20,855 nucleotides of DNA from a virus. The stretch lies in the IMG/VR virus record IMGVR_UViG_3300035698_004879, positions 1 through 20,855 of that record; one strand, given 5' to 3'. The notes under the pieces are model-generated. The model ran no database searches. It saw only the letters and a list, made by a program, of their open reading frames with translations, and was not told where the DNA came from. Of this stretch, positions 1 to 7,196 are shown piece by piece; position 1 is the first letter of the stretch; each line of letters begins with the position of its first letter. The translations under genes were made by a program, and so were the position numbers.

Positions 1-23
1 CCACATTTTTTACATTGCTTCAT
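1..23 (-). CDS. 5' end of a possible Cys-rich (zinc-finger) protein, cut by the window edge
   Basis: Only the first seven codons are inside the window (reading MKQCKKC, then the start of a Gly codon). A GGAG motif lies about 8 bases upstream of the ATG. A CxxC pair directly after the start is common in zinc-ribbon and HNH-type phage proteins; the endonuclease VII-like protein further upstream in this operon also begins with MKCSKCG. The fragment is too short to assign, and it could be chance. Confidence 0.3.
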
Positions 24-55
24 TTAACAGCTCCACTTTACAAATAATCATGTTT

Positions 56-101
56 CCCATAAGAATATTATGGGTATTAGGTGTTAGCCCCTTAGTGGGC
101 T
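56..101 (-). other. Two short stem-loops after the 222-aa virion gene
   Basis: On the minus strand a GC-rich hairpin (AGCCC/GGGCT, 97-101 with 86-90) spans the stop codon of the gene ending at 92. A second hairpin follows (CCCATAA/TTATGGG, 68-74 with 56-62, 5-base loop). Neither is followed by a T-tract, so they do not look like an intrinsic terminator. They may protect the 3' end of a processed messenger or cause partial pausing. Confidence 0.4.
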
Positions 102-760
102 GCTGTTAATACGTGGATATTGACAATATCGTCGGTACTTGTCCAATTTGTAATCTCAAATCGGCATCCTGTTATAGGTCCCGATGAAGTGCCGTCATAG
201 TCACCATTGCTTGCACCGAGATCGGCAATGTAGTTTGCTGTTTCAGCGCTGAATGATTCATCAAATACGTCTGATACCGTGTATTTAAACTCGCTTGTTA
301 GGTCTGCGCTTGCGCTCAAGTCAACTGCATAAGTAATAGGCTCACTATAAGAATCCGTGACAATAAGCACTGTGTCTGCCTCGTCAGCAGAACCTACCGT
401 GATATTACCTGTTGCCGCGCCGTCAGTAGCTACCTGAGTTACGGTTTTAAAGTTTGCCGTAGTAGTTACAGTGGTTGCACCGGGTCCTGCTATTTCTTCT
501 GATAAAGCGTTATTCCACCTATCTGTTCCCGTGATGGTGAATGTATCGCCTGATTCATCGGAAGCAGAAGTAATTGAAACATGCCTCGGTATAGGGTCTA
601 CTTGATTTGAACCGGATGTTGCAACGGGCATAGTAGCAACTCCGCCAGAAGCATGGTCTCCTGCGATAGTTAAATTTGCCGCTACAGTAGGTTTTTGGGA
701 AACGCATATGCCGTCAGCGTCAGCTACAGACATGCTAAATTGGATGTGAATTGGGCGCAT
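92..760 (-). CDS. Putative virion structural protein, 222 aa
   Basis: The protein is rich in Ala, Thr, Ser, Gly and Asp with few Lys or Cys, and alternates short beta-type segments with Thr/Ser-rich turns. This composition is typical of phage head-decoration, tail or neck proteins. There is no signal peptide or membrane segment. The ATG is preceded by AGAGAGG at a good distance. It is the last complete gene of the leftward head-gene block, downstream of the beta-helix protein, so a virion role is likely from context. No conserved domain could be named by eye; a decoration or tail-completion protein are equal alternatives. Confidence 0.6.
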   Translation of the reverse strand: MRPIHIQFSMSVADADGICVSQKPTVAANLTIAGDHASGGVATMPVATSGSNQVDPIPRHVSITSASDESGDTFTITGTDRWNNALSEEIAGPGATTVTTTANFKTVTQVATDGAATGNITVGSADEADTVLIVTDSYSEPITYAVDLSASADLTSEFKYTVSDVFDESFSAETANYIADLGASNGDYDGTSSGPITGCRFEITNWTSTDDIVNIHVLTAAH

Positions 761-829
761 AATAAACCTCTCTATTAAAATTGTTTATTTACTTTTAACT
801 TGATTCTTGCTCTATTCGCCTCATAAATA

Positions 830-931
830 CTATTCGTCATCAGGACCGTTTTCTGGCGGATAATTTACTGCTGTTTCTTTTTTCTTCGGTTCTGTTTTCG
901 GTTTTTCAGTTTTCTTTTTGTCTTCTGGCAT
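830..931 (-). CDS. Small Lys/Glu/Pro-rich protein, 33 aa
   Basis: A short reading frame with AGGGG about 7 bases before its ATG, set 11 bases after the stop of the preceding gene. The product is almost entirely charged (repeats of KKKTEKPKTEPKKKE type) and ends in an acidic tail (NGPDDE). It is probably disordered. Position and SD support translation, but there is no domain to compare. It could be a minor virion or scaffold-like peptide. Confidence 0.5.
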   Translation of the reverse strand: MPEDKKKTEKPKTEPKKKETAVNYPPENGPDDE

Positions 932-942
932 TTCATTTACCC

Positions 943-1224
943 CTATGGTTTATGTTTACCTTTTTTAACCTCATCAAAGATTTCGTCACATTTCTCTTTA
1001 ATGTCATTGATACTATCTTTAATGTCTGATATGTCGTCAATAACATCATTTAATGCCGTGGAGTTTTCTGATTCACCCCAGAGCATCAGCTTATCGCCGT
1101 TACAGTTGGGGCATACTGTCTCTGTAATTTCTTCGTTACTACCCGTACTGTAATTTCTGCGGGTGAGGTATCCCACCCCGCTACATTCAGGGCAAACCTT
1201 ATATAGCTTCTCATTTCCTGCCAT
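943..1224 (-). CDS. DnaJ-type zinc-finger protein with C-terminal coiled coil, 93 aa
   Basis: The N-terminal half contains CPECSGVGY and CPNCNGDK, two CxxCxG knuckles about 30 residues apart, which resembles half of a DnaJ central zinc domain. The C-terminal half (NDVIDDISDIKDSINDIKEK) has the heptad character of a coiled coil. I choose the ATG at 1224 because AAAGGTGG lies 5 bases upstream; an in-frame GTG at 1233 lies inside that ribosome site. Such small knuckle proteins are frequent between phage structural genes and may bind zinc, nucleic acid or a partner protein. A second, shorter knuckle protein is encoded at 11812-11973. Confidence 0.7.
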   Translation of the reverse strand: MAGNEKLYKVCPECSGVGYLTRRNYSTGSNEEITETVCPNCNGDKLMLWGESENSTALNDVIDDISDIKDSINDIKEKCDEIFDEVKKGKHKP

Positions 1225-1289
1225 AGTATCCACCTTTAGATATATAGGGGAAAGAGCGTACCCTCTCCCCTAACATATCTGATTTAATA

Positions 1290-2171
1290 TTAAGCTCCAC
1301 CGATTGTTACATTCGGAAGAAAATTGTGGAAATTGTTTTGCCATGAATCATTTGTCTGGGCTTCTGTAACACTTGACCATGTAGCAGTCTCGAAGATATA
1401 GTTGCCATTGACATCGTTGTAATCGCCATTCGTAGCACCATATCCAACCGTATCAATACAGGTTGTCATTGTGCTAAAATGATTACCTTTAATAAGGCAA
1501 CGTCTCATAGGCATATAAATGCCTTTGGTTACTTTATCGCTAAAGTAATTATCAACGACTTCCCATCCTGTTGCAGATGTGAATGGCGCGGAAGTAGCAG
1601 AAATACACTCATCCATCCATGTAAAATGATTATTGTAGATTTTGACGTATGCAGGACAACCGTTAGCTTTTATCGCATATTTTGCGGTTGCACCTGTCGA
1701 TTTGAATACATTGTCGTGAATATAAATAGCATCCGAATCATTAGATACCACCTCGGAAATATCTATAGCGCAACCAGTGGTTGCACCGTCTGGGCGGAAT
1801 AGTAATCCTGTTACCTCTGCATTCTGAGCACCAGACAGGGTGAGAATTGTTGTGTCTGCATCAGAACTCCAAGCACCGCCCGATTCCCCAAACCCGTGAC
1901 CTACGAGTTTAACATTATCAACAGTCAGTGTAACTGCCTCGTCATAATTTGTCGTTGTTCCCTTGATATGAATATAACAATTTACTGTTGCTGCCGTACA
2001 TGCTTCCTGAATTGTCAGATAAGGCGCTTCACTTGTGCCTTTACCAGCCTTCGTAACTCCACTTCCTGCAAGATTATTTACATAAAAATGGTCAGCGAAG
2101 GGGTCATAGTTTCCTATCATTGGAACGCCGTTCCATGTAGGAATACCTTTTCCAAATTTGTATTTCGCCAT
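1290..2171 (-). CDS. Right-handed beta-helix structural protein, 293 aa
   Basis: After a short N-terminus the sequence has the pattern of a pectate-lyase-like parallel beta-helix. An opening GTSEAPYLTIQEAC segment is the usual 'set the table and list the items' start of such helices. It is followed by repeated short strands with Asn/Gly turns (VKLVGHGF, IYIHDNVF, VKIYNNHF, WEVVDNYF, CLIKGNHF, DVNGNYIF). The regular N-x-F/Y rungs are visible about every 25-35 residues. In phages this fold is used by tailspikes and by capsid-attached proteins. No catalytic residues are evident. It lies two genes downstream of the major capsid protein (with the HNH gene between them), so it may be a capsid fibre or decoration rather than a tailspike. 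SD AGGAG lies 6 bases before the ATG. Confidence 0.75.
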   Translation of the reverse strand: MAKYKFGKGIPTWNGVPMIGNYDPFADHFYVNNLAGSGVTKAGKGTSEAPYLTIQEACTAATVNCYIHIKGTTTNYDEAVTLTVDNVKLVGHGFGESGGAWSSDADTTILTLSGAQNAEVTGLLFRPDGATTGCAIDISEVVSNDSDAIYIHDNVFKSTGATAKYAIKANGCPAYVKIYNNHFTWMDECISATSAPFTSATGWEVVDNYFSDKVTKGIYMPMRRCLIKGNHFSTMTTCIDTVGYGATNGDYNDVNGNYIFETATWSSVTEAQTNDSWQNNFHNFLPNVTIGGA

Positions 2172-2255
2172 TTTGCTACTCCTTTGTTTGTTGAGCAGTA
2201 ACGGGACGGCTACATCCCATTACCAGCATTATTATTGTTATTTGAGTAAGCCCCG

Positions 2256-3185
2256 CTAAGGCGCTTGGCATCTCATTAGGGCTAACTCGTTCCCAGACCA
2301 ATGGGAGTTTAAATAGTCGATTGCTTTTAACATTGTTTCTGGCGAGTCGTGAAAGTTTCCAAGACCCGTGTTACATTTACGGCAAAGAAGTCCACGAACT
2401 TTTCCTGTCGAGTGACAGTGGTCAACTGCTAAATCTTGTGGCATATCTTTACCTTTTTGCTTTAGTGTTTCTTTCTTTTTACATATAGCACAGACTCCGT
2501 TTTGTCCATTAAGAAGGTTGTCATAATCATCGAGTGTTATACCGAAAGCCTTTTTCAGGCTTGCGTTTTTAACTTTTCTGGAGTTCTTGTCACGCCACAC
2601 TTTCATGTATTCGTTTCTTTGTGCCTTAACATCCCCGCTATTTGTTTCAACTATTATAGGGACGTACCACTCAAAATTATCTCTTCCTAACTCCTTTGCA
2701 GGGTCTATCGCTTTTATTGTGTGGTTCAGAGAAGGTCTGTCTCCTACATCCTCAACGAATTTCCAGAAATCTTTCCACCTTTCGCTTAAAATATAATCTA
2801 TAGACCTTTTTCTCCATGTCCATATGCTATGTAAAGGATGTTTCTCCTTCGACCCCCACCCAGCAGGTCTTGTTTGTCCTAGATGTCCGTGACGTTTCCA
2901 TCGTGCCCTGTGCATATTGCATAATCCTTTTGCGACAGAAATTTTTTCACAGCCTTCTACTGAACAAACTTTTCTTACTTTGGTATATTCCGGTGTGCCA
3001 TTTCTGTTTCGTCTTGAATTACAAGACCTACACAAGCCATGTGCCGCTATCGGCTTCTCTTCTCCACAGAACACACATTTTTGAATCTTGTATACCCTGC
3101 GCTTTAATGACTTTTTATAGCACTCCTCACAAAGATTTTTATTCTGGACGAGTCTTGTTACTTCACCACATTTTGAACACTTCAT
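2256..3185 (-). CDS. Endonuclease VII-type HNH homing endonuclease with zinc-finger array, 309 aa
   Basis: Three zinc-binding modules come first: C3/C6/C19/C22, C37/C40/C52/C55, and C74/C79/C89/H92 in a GLCNMHRARWKRHG context common in phage HNH enzymes. Residues about 116-176 (HPLHSIW...DFWKFVEDVGDRPS...NFEWYVP) resemble the DNA-binding segment often joined to phage HNH proteins. Residues 222-292 are the recombination endonuclease VII domain: CAIC at 232-235, LAVDHCHSTGKVRGLLC with the D255-H256-C257-H258 core, then CRKCNTGLG with N272. All expected metal and catalytic residues are present. It sits alone between the major capsid gene and the beta-helix gene, a typical place for a free-standing homing endonuclease that cuts capsid-free relatives. 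A host-junction resolving role is less likely. Confidence 0.88.
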   Translation of the reverse strand: MKCSKCGEVTRLVQNKNLCEECYKKSLKRRVYKIQKCVFCGEEKPIAAHGLCRSCNSRRNRNGTPEYTKVRKVCSVEGCEKISVAKGLCNMHRARWKRHGHLGQTRPAGWGSKEKHPLHSIWTWRKRSIDYILSERWKDFWKFVEDVGDRPSLNHTIKAIDPAKELGRDNFEWYVPIIVETNSGDVKAQRNEYMKVWRDKNSRKVKNASLKKAFGITLDDYDNLLNGQNGVCAICKKKETLKQKGKDMPQDLAVDHCHSTGKVRGLLCRKCNTGLGNFHDSPETMLKAIDYLNSHWSGNELALMRCQAP

Positions 3186-3248
3186 TACTACCTCCTATTG
3201 GTCTGGAAAATGCTATTATATACTACCTAAGTACTTGTTTCTATTGGA

Positions 3249-4160
3249 CTAACTACCCTCGCTGGCAAACATAGCCCGAGGGTCAGTCGCTCCGAAGGAA
3301 TACCTGGCTACAGTCTTGAACTTAGCGTTGTCAGTATCGAAATCATTATCCTGACTGAATCTATCTGTCCACCGCTCGAAATGCCTCATACCAGTGGGGC
3401 AGTCCGTGCCGATAAACCAAGCTTTGGTATCGGTAAAGTAATGGTTAACATGAACTCCGCCCGGGAATTTTCCAGTAGCCCTTAACACATTGATATCGTT
3501 ATTGGCTCCACCGCTCTGTAACTGCGATTTGAGAATTCTTCCCGCCTCAAAATCAAGGTCAGCAGGGATATGAAGTTTCATCGGTTTTACCGCGATTGTC
3601 AATCCTCTGTCGTTCGTGAGCTTGCTTATGTCGATACAGGCTTGCTCAAGAGAGGCTTCGGAAAGGTCAGCCGAAGTTGTTAATTCATTTCTCCACGTTC
3701 CACCGGATGCGTTCGGGTGAGCTGAGGAAAACAACTCAACACCGTCACCATAAACATAACTGTCATTAAATCCACGGTTAAGAATATTAGCGGCAACGGT
3801 TTCCCGTGTAGTGTATACTGAAAAAGCGAGTGCAGACGCACGATTCAGTACAGGTTGTTCGTACTGATTGTCATCATACATTTCGCGTGTTACTATGAAA
3901 CCAAGCCCATAAGTGACATGGGTATAACGTGTTACGAACGCCTGTTTCTGCGTGTCGTAACTAACTCCGCTTCCTTCGGCTTTCACCGGAGTAAGCCCGA
4001 ATGATGTTACACCGACATCCTCTTCAAACTTTTTAGTCGAAGGACTGGTTGTAAAGATTTGTTTATACTCCATGCCGTATTTTTTATACTCGGCGCCGTA
4101 GATAGTGTTCACGCCCGGCCATAGGAGTTTGCCAAAATTACCTGTGGAAATAGCAGGCAT
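3249..4160 (-). CDS. Major capsid protein, Mu gpT-like / HK97 fold, 303 aa
   Basis: The protein resembles the Mu-type major head subunit group. It has an N-terminal segment about starting assembly (MPAISTGNFGKLLWPGVN), a region YGLGFIVTREMYDDNQYEQP typical of these capsids, and a central FSSAHPNASGGTWRN followed by a long helix (LEQACIDISKLTNDRGL). It ends in a C-terminal region with FERWTDRFSQDNDFDT and ARYSFGATDPRAMFAS. Length about 300 aa is normal for the group. SD AAAGGAG lies 8 bases before the ATG. It follows the scaffold and decoration-like genes, the usual head-operon order. No protease gene is seen nearby, consistent with scaffold-driven assembly. Function is inferred from sequence pattern and gene order. 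Confidence 0.88.
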   Translation of the reverse strand: MPAISTGNFGKLLWPGVNTIYGAEYKKYGMEYKQIFTTSPSTKKFEEDVGVTSFGLTPVKAEGSGVSYDTQKQAFVTRYTHVTYGLGFIVTREMYDDNQYEQPVLNRASALAFSVYTTRETVAANILNRGFNDSYVYGDGVELFSSAHPNASGGTWRNELTTSADLSEASLEQACIDISKLTNDRGLTIAVKPMKLHIPADLDFEAGRILKSQLQSGGANNDINVLRATGKFPGGVHVNHYFTDTKAWFIGTDCPTGMRHFERWTDRFSQDNDFDTDNAKFKTVARYSFGATDPRAMFASEGS

Positions 4161-4231
4161 ATTAAGCTCCTTTTAAAATTATTATTGTATTAGTTAAGAA
4201 TCATATATTTGTTTCTTTAGTTCTCTACTAC

Positions 4232-4810
4232 TTAGACGCCTGCGTGTTGGTCAGCAAACTGGTGGTTATTGAGCTTCACAAGAACCTTAACATCTGCTGC
4301 TACCGAATTATCTGCTCGTTGAACAAATCCGAGAATTTTGCACATATCGCCTGCGGTACTGCCAACTTCAGAAGCATCTAACTCAATTCCTGATGCGCCT
4401 GTAGTTCTGCTACCTGCGCTAGTCTGAATAAGAATACAGTTCTGGCCTATATCAGTTACAGCCAGTGCTTCGTTAGCCTGAACCTCATAAATTGTTGCGG
4501 GGTCAGTACAGACGTTAACGTATCCTGCGGATGCTCCGTCAATCCATGTTCTTGAGAGATTGTCTGCATCGGGGTCAATACTTACAATAACACCGCAAGT
4601 ATCATTGCCGGATGCGAGTGTAGCTTTCACAACACTGGGAATACCATCGGCATCACCAGACGAACTCATAATCACTGGGTCGCCAGGGAATAAATCGTGC
4701 GTTACGGTAGTTCCTGCGGCATGATACATTTTCATGGTCTGCCCACTCCAAGGCCCACCGCTGATGTGCTGAACGGGTATAAGCCCGTTAACTCTATCTA
4801 CATTTGCCAT
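4232..4810 (-). CDS. Putative capsid decoration / head-stabilising protein, 192 aa
   Basis: The start MANVDRVNGLIPVQHISG and the following beta-rich, Gly/Ala/Thr-rich sequence match a group of phage structural proteins encoded just before the major capsid gene. Internal segments such as FPGDPVIMSSSGDADG, NDTCGVIVSIDPDADN and EVQANEALAVTDIGQN look like a compact beta-sandwich. It carries no membrane or catalytic features. SD AAGGAG lies about 9 bases before the ATG. Its place between scaffold and capsid fits a head-surface protein, but minor head or fibre-anchoring roles are possible. Confidence 0.7.
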   Translation of the reverse strand: MANVDRVNGLIPVQHISGGPWSGQTMKMYHAAGTTVTHDLFPGDPVIMSSSGDADGIPSVVKATLASGNDTCGVIVSIDPDADNLSRTWIDGASAGYVNVCTDPATIYEVQANEALAVTDIGQNCILIQTSAGSRTTGASGIELDASEVGSTAGDMCKILGFVQRADNSVAADVKVLVKLNNHQFADQHAGV

Positions 4811-4848
4811 TTAAAAAATCTCCTTATTATAAAAACGTAAGCGTGTGG

Positions 4849-5283
4849 TTAGCGCTTAATGGTAACTTCGCCATAAGCACCAGAATCTTCGTCGATTCCG
4901 TCTTTCTTGTTTCTAACCAAACCCCTTTCGTTTTTGTCAATATTGTCTTGTTTTAGTTTTTGATCTGCCTTAAACAACTTCTCAGGAATTTCCATAAGAA
5001 CAGCAGACCTTCCGCCACCAACAGAACGTCTTACTTCCGTTCCCATTTGGCTTTCACCCCCAGAGTCTTCTCTAAGGTCTTGATTTGGTGCGGTTACTTT
5101 TGTCCAACCGGCGGCTTCATACATTTTTACATTTTGCCCGTCATCAACATCATTGACAACTCTTCTCGCAAAGCCTTCTCGTTGGTCGTATTTCAGTTTG
5201 TCTTGCTGTGCTACTGGAACTCTTGTCTGTCTTGTAGTGGCTTTGTTGCCTCTACCCGCTACTCCAGGTCTCTTGTTTGCCAT
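4849..5283 (-). CDS. Basic, probably disordered head-region protein, 144 aa
   Basis: The start codon overlaps the scaffold stop (TAATG), with AGGAG inside the end of the scaffold gene, so the two are translationally coupled. The protein is highly charged and Gly-rich, with a basic N-terminus (MANKRPGVAGRGNKATTRQT), a central KMYEAAGWTKV segment, and a charged tail. There are no Cys residues and no membrane segment. Similar short proteins between scaffold and capsid genes are common, but I recognise no family. A nucleic-acid-neutralising or assembly-helper role would be speculative. Confidence 0.6.
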   Translation of the reverse strand: MANKRPGVAGRGNKATTRQTRVPVAQQDKLKYDQREGFARRVVNDVDDGQNVKMYEAAGWTKVTAPNQDLREDSGGESQMGTEVRRSVGGGRSAVLMEIPEKLFKADQKLKQDNIDKNERGLVRNKKDGIDEDSGAYGEVTIKR

Positions 5284-6383
5284 TATTTTAATACTCCTGT
5301 CTCAACCAATTCATCGACATACTCTTGCCTCGAATATCCTTCGATTGCATCAACCATGTTATCGCAGACTCGTTTTGCTTCTGCGCTTAGGTCTTCGTAT
5401 GTAAATTTCTTGGCTGTGTTTGTTTTGTTTTGGTTAACAGTGCTTTCCACTGTTGCGACTTGTGGCTGTTTTTTCTTCTGTTCTTCAGCCTTCTTTTCTT
5501 CTTCTTTCTTAGGTTCTTCAACAGCCTTGGTTTCTGGTTCTTTAGGAGAGAATACCTCCATCTCCTTATCTATCAGTTTAAGTAAATCTTCATCGTGCGC
5601 ACCTCCGGATTTTTCCCATTTATCAATAATTGCATTTGCGTATGCTGTTTTGGGTCCGTCAGTGGTATACCAAGTATTCTTGTCTTGCCATTCGACAATA
5701 AGAGGGTCTACTTCTGGTGTTTCCTCTGTCTTGGTACTGTCTGCTTCTTTTTGTATTTCCTCTATTTTGGTTTCTATTTGCTCGACTTCTTCAACTTCGC
5801 CTGCCCTGATAGCCTCTTTTTTGTCTTCTTTTAGTTTATCAAGTTCAGCTTTGTATCTCGCATCGAATAATGCGTTTTGGTGTTTTGTTTGTGATACTAA
5901 AATTTTCTTAATATCAGTTACTTCTTTTGCGAGACGCTTATTTTCCTTTCTCGCGCTGTGAGCTATTTCAGGTGCATTGAGAATAAACTGTTTAGCGTCT
6001 ATAAACTCTTTGCCTTCTCCACCGTCAAACTCATCTTTAGGTCTCCATCCCATTGTACGGGCAAGTGCTTCGTATGCCTCGTCTTTAATTTTTTCCTCGC
6101 TCGTTTGCTCGGTTACGGCGGGAGCGTCCTCGTCCTTCTTTGTTTCTGGTTCAACTTCCTTTTCGTCGGCTACTTCTTTTTTAGCCTCGGGTTCTTTCTC
6201 TTTTTTTTCATCGTCACCTTTTGTGCCGTCTTCTGCTGCTTTCTTTGCTTCTGCCTCTTTCTCTTCTTTTTCGTCAAACGATTTTTCTCTTGTGTCTAAG
6301 AGAGTTTCCGTTATCTTTTCCATCTCTGCGTGTTCTTCTGGGGTATACTCAATACCATCCACTACTACCGGTTCTCCAGCCAT
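5283..6383 (-). CDS. Capsid scaffolding protein, 366 aa
   Basis: The N-terminal third is a low-complexity Lys/Glu/Ala stretch. A segment RTMGWRPKDEFDGGEGKEF with DAKQFI follows; the GW(R)P-K-E/D-F pattern recurs in scaffold proteins of phages with P22-like heads. A long coiled coil follows (about residues 185-235 and again after 290), and the C-terminus is compact and mixed-charge, where scaffolds normally bind capsid. I use the ATG at 6383, which has AAGGAG 7 bases upstream, rather than an in-frame TTG at 6410 inside the terminator T-tract. It lies directly ahead of the decoration and capsid genes and directly behind the promoter/tandem-repeat/terminator leader, so its expression, and perhaps that of the capsid block, is probably set there. 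Confidence 0.82.
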   Translation of the reverse strand: MAGEPVVVDGIEYTPEEHAEMEKITETLLDTREKSFDEKEEKEAEAKKAAEDGTKGDDEKKEKEPEAKKEVADEKEVEPETKKDEDAPAVTEQTSEEKIKDEAYEALARTMGWRPKDEFDGGEGKEFIDAKQFILNAPEIAHSARKENKRLAKEVTDIKKILVSQTKHQNALFDARYKAELDKLKEDKKEAIRAGEVEEVEQIETKIEEIQKEADSTKTEETPEVDPLIVEWQDKNTWYTTDGPKTAYANAIIDKWEKSGGAHDEDLLKLIDKEMEVFSPKEPETKAVEEPKKEEEKKAEEQKKKQPQVATVESTVNQNKTNTAKKFTYEDLSAEAKRVCDNMVDAIEGYSRQEYVDELVETGVLK

Positions 6384-6408
6384 CTTTGGCTCCTTTCTAA
6401 TGTTAAAC

Positions 6409-6468
6409 AAAAAAAAGCCCGAATGATTGACTGCCTATCTTAATAGGTTTTCAGTCTAATACATTCGG
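6409..6468 (-). terminator. Intrinsic terminator in the leader of the scaffold gene
   Basis: Minus-strand stem CCGAATG (6462-6468) pairs with CATTCGG (6419-6425). Inside it is a second helix GACTG/CAGTC carrying CCTAT/ATAGG with a TAAG loop. The structure is followed by GC and an eight-T tract (6416-6409). This is a complete Rho-independent terminator on the strand of the scaffold gene. It lies only 25 bases upstream of that gene's start, after a promoter, so it is placed to act as an attenuator rather than the end of an operon. Its first two bases (CC) are also the last two bases of the upstream repeat copy. Confidence 0.85.
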
Positions 6469-6573
6469 ACTTGAATCACACTTCTCTTGCCTTGAAGTGC
6501 TATCAGTAACCTTTGTAATGTCTTGTTTCAGGACTTGAATCACGTTAATTAAAGCGTTATCAGTAACCTTTGG
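6467..6573 (-). promoter_or_regulatory. Tandem 43/49-nt repeat, candidate double aptamer of an attenuator
   Basis: Two direct copies lie in the leader, at 6531-6573 (first transcribed) and 6467-6515. Each copy runs AAAGGTTACTGATA, then a variable hairpin, then GTGATTCAAGTCC. The flanks are nearly identical. The middles differ in sequence but keep pairing: CACTTC/GAAGTG in the second copy, and a weaker AT-rich stem in the first. The flanks can pair with each other (GG-bulge-ACT with AGTCC). Conserved flanks around a covarying hairpin suggest selection on RNA structure. The 3' CC of the second copy is shared with the terminator stem, so the two folds exclude one another. I recognise no known riboswitch class. 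A protein operator pair is the main alternative. Confidence 0.7.
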
Positions 6574-6579
6574 AAAAGG

Positions 6580-6608
6580 AACATATGTTAAATTTTAGTT
6601 ATTGTCAA
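6580..6608 (-). promoter_or_regulatory. Sigma70-type promoter for the scaffold/capsid block
   Basis: Minus-strand TTGACA (6608-6603), a 17-base spacer, then TATGTT (6585-6580). The -35 box is perfect and the -10 box matches four of six. It starts just after the co-chaperonin stop codon and faces the tandem repeat, terminator and scaffold gene, giving a leader of about 190 bases. It would boost head-protein transcription over read-through from upstream. Confidence 0.75.
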
Positions 6609-6621
6609 GTGTTTTTTTAAA

Positions 6622-7005
6622 TTATTTTTCATCCGGTATATAACCAAGTACATCTTCATCGTTCATATACCTGTATACGTCAGGGTCTTGCTTTACTTCT
6701 CTTCCCGCATGTAGAACAAAGTCTATGACATCCCATTGCTTACACCACGGACCTTCAGTATATCTGTCTTTGTCTGCATAACACCCGGGTCCCATCTTAA
6801 CAACGATACCCCGCGCCTGATTGAGTTCCAGTCTTTCTTTTGTTACGGGAAGCAGGGCTATGCCATGTTCCGAAACATCCTTTACTCTGGGCATTTTTAT
6901 TAATATTCTCCACCCGACAGGTTCTCCGAGTTTTTCTTCTAATCTTTTTAGCTTTGCTTCCATTTCCTCCAGTGTCATGTCCCTTGTTATTACCGGCTTC
7001 TCCAT
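6622..7005 (-). CDS. GroES-like phage co-chaperonin, 127 aa
   Basis: From residue 31 the protein follows the GroES (Cpn10) layout. It has an opening strand GWRILIKMP, a short flexible region at the mobile-loop position, and the dome/roof strand ARGIVVKMGPGCY. A WDVIDFVLHAGREVKQD strand pair corresponds to GDkVlf...ageevk. The closing RYMNDEDVLGYI corresponds to GroES y-ilreeDILavi. An N-terminal helical extension (residues 8-27) is unlike bacterial GroES. Phage versions such as T4 gp31 replace host GroES to fold a capsid protein. Here the gene lies next to the scaffold and capsid block, which fits that role. SD AAATGGAGGAAG lies ahead of the ATG. The putative mobile loop is not obviously the canonical GroEL-binding tripeptide. 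Confidence 0.8.
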   Translation of the reverse strand: MEKPVITRDMTLEEMEAKLKRLEEKLGEPVGWRILIKMPRVKDVSEHGIALLPVTKERLELNQARGIVVKMGPGCYADKDRYTEGPWCKQWDVIDFVLHAGREVKQDPDVYRYMNDEDVLGYIPDEK

Positions 7006-7024
7006 TTGCTTCCTCCATTTTTGT

Positions 7025-7195
7025 TCATTTAAGAAACGTGCTTTCGTGACTTATACTGCATGATGCTACATTACCTTCACTAAAACATAGAATAACCGTA
7101 GTCTTCCCAGTTTTTCTACTATCGTTGTAGTCTTTTATCATGTCGTCAAACTTTCTAACCATTTCTTTACGCTTCTTTAAAGACTTTTCGCTCAT
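7025..7195 (-). CDS. Small basic protein of unknown function, 56 aa
   Basis: The frame starts one base after the preceding stop (TAATATG) and ends just before the co-chaperonin ribosome site. The N-terminus is a charged helix (MSEKSLKKRKEMVRKFDDMI) and the C-terminal half looks like a beta hairpin (KTTVILCFSEGNVASCSIS). The SD is weak, so translation probably depends on coupling to the upstream gene. I recognise no family. Confidence 0.5.
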   Translation of the reverse strand: MSEKSLKKRKEMVRKFDDMIKDYNDSRKTGKTTVILCFSEGNVASCSISHESTFLK

Positions 7196-7196
7196 A

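Noticed and set aside
4960-5961. Long open frame on the plus strand opposite the scaffold and its downstream gene
   Set aside because: It mirrors the Lys/Glu-rich coding of the scaffold, giving a Ser/Phe/Leu-rich product. It has no SD, runs against the operon direction and lacks any domain.
6467-6573. CRISPR array or tRNA fragments
   Set aside because: Only two copies with a variable inner hairpin rather than spacers. The TTCAAGT resembles a T-loop, but its flanks cannot form a T-stem and no acceptor or anticodon arm follows.
6797-7018. Second frame overlapping the co-chaperonin on the same strand
   Set aside because: It has no recognisable domain and is basic and Asn/Lys/Arg-rich; the co-chaperonin frame explains this interval.
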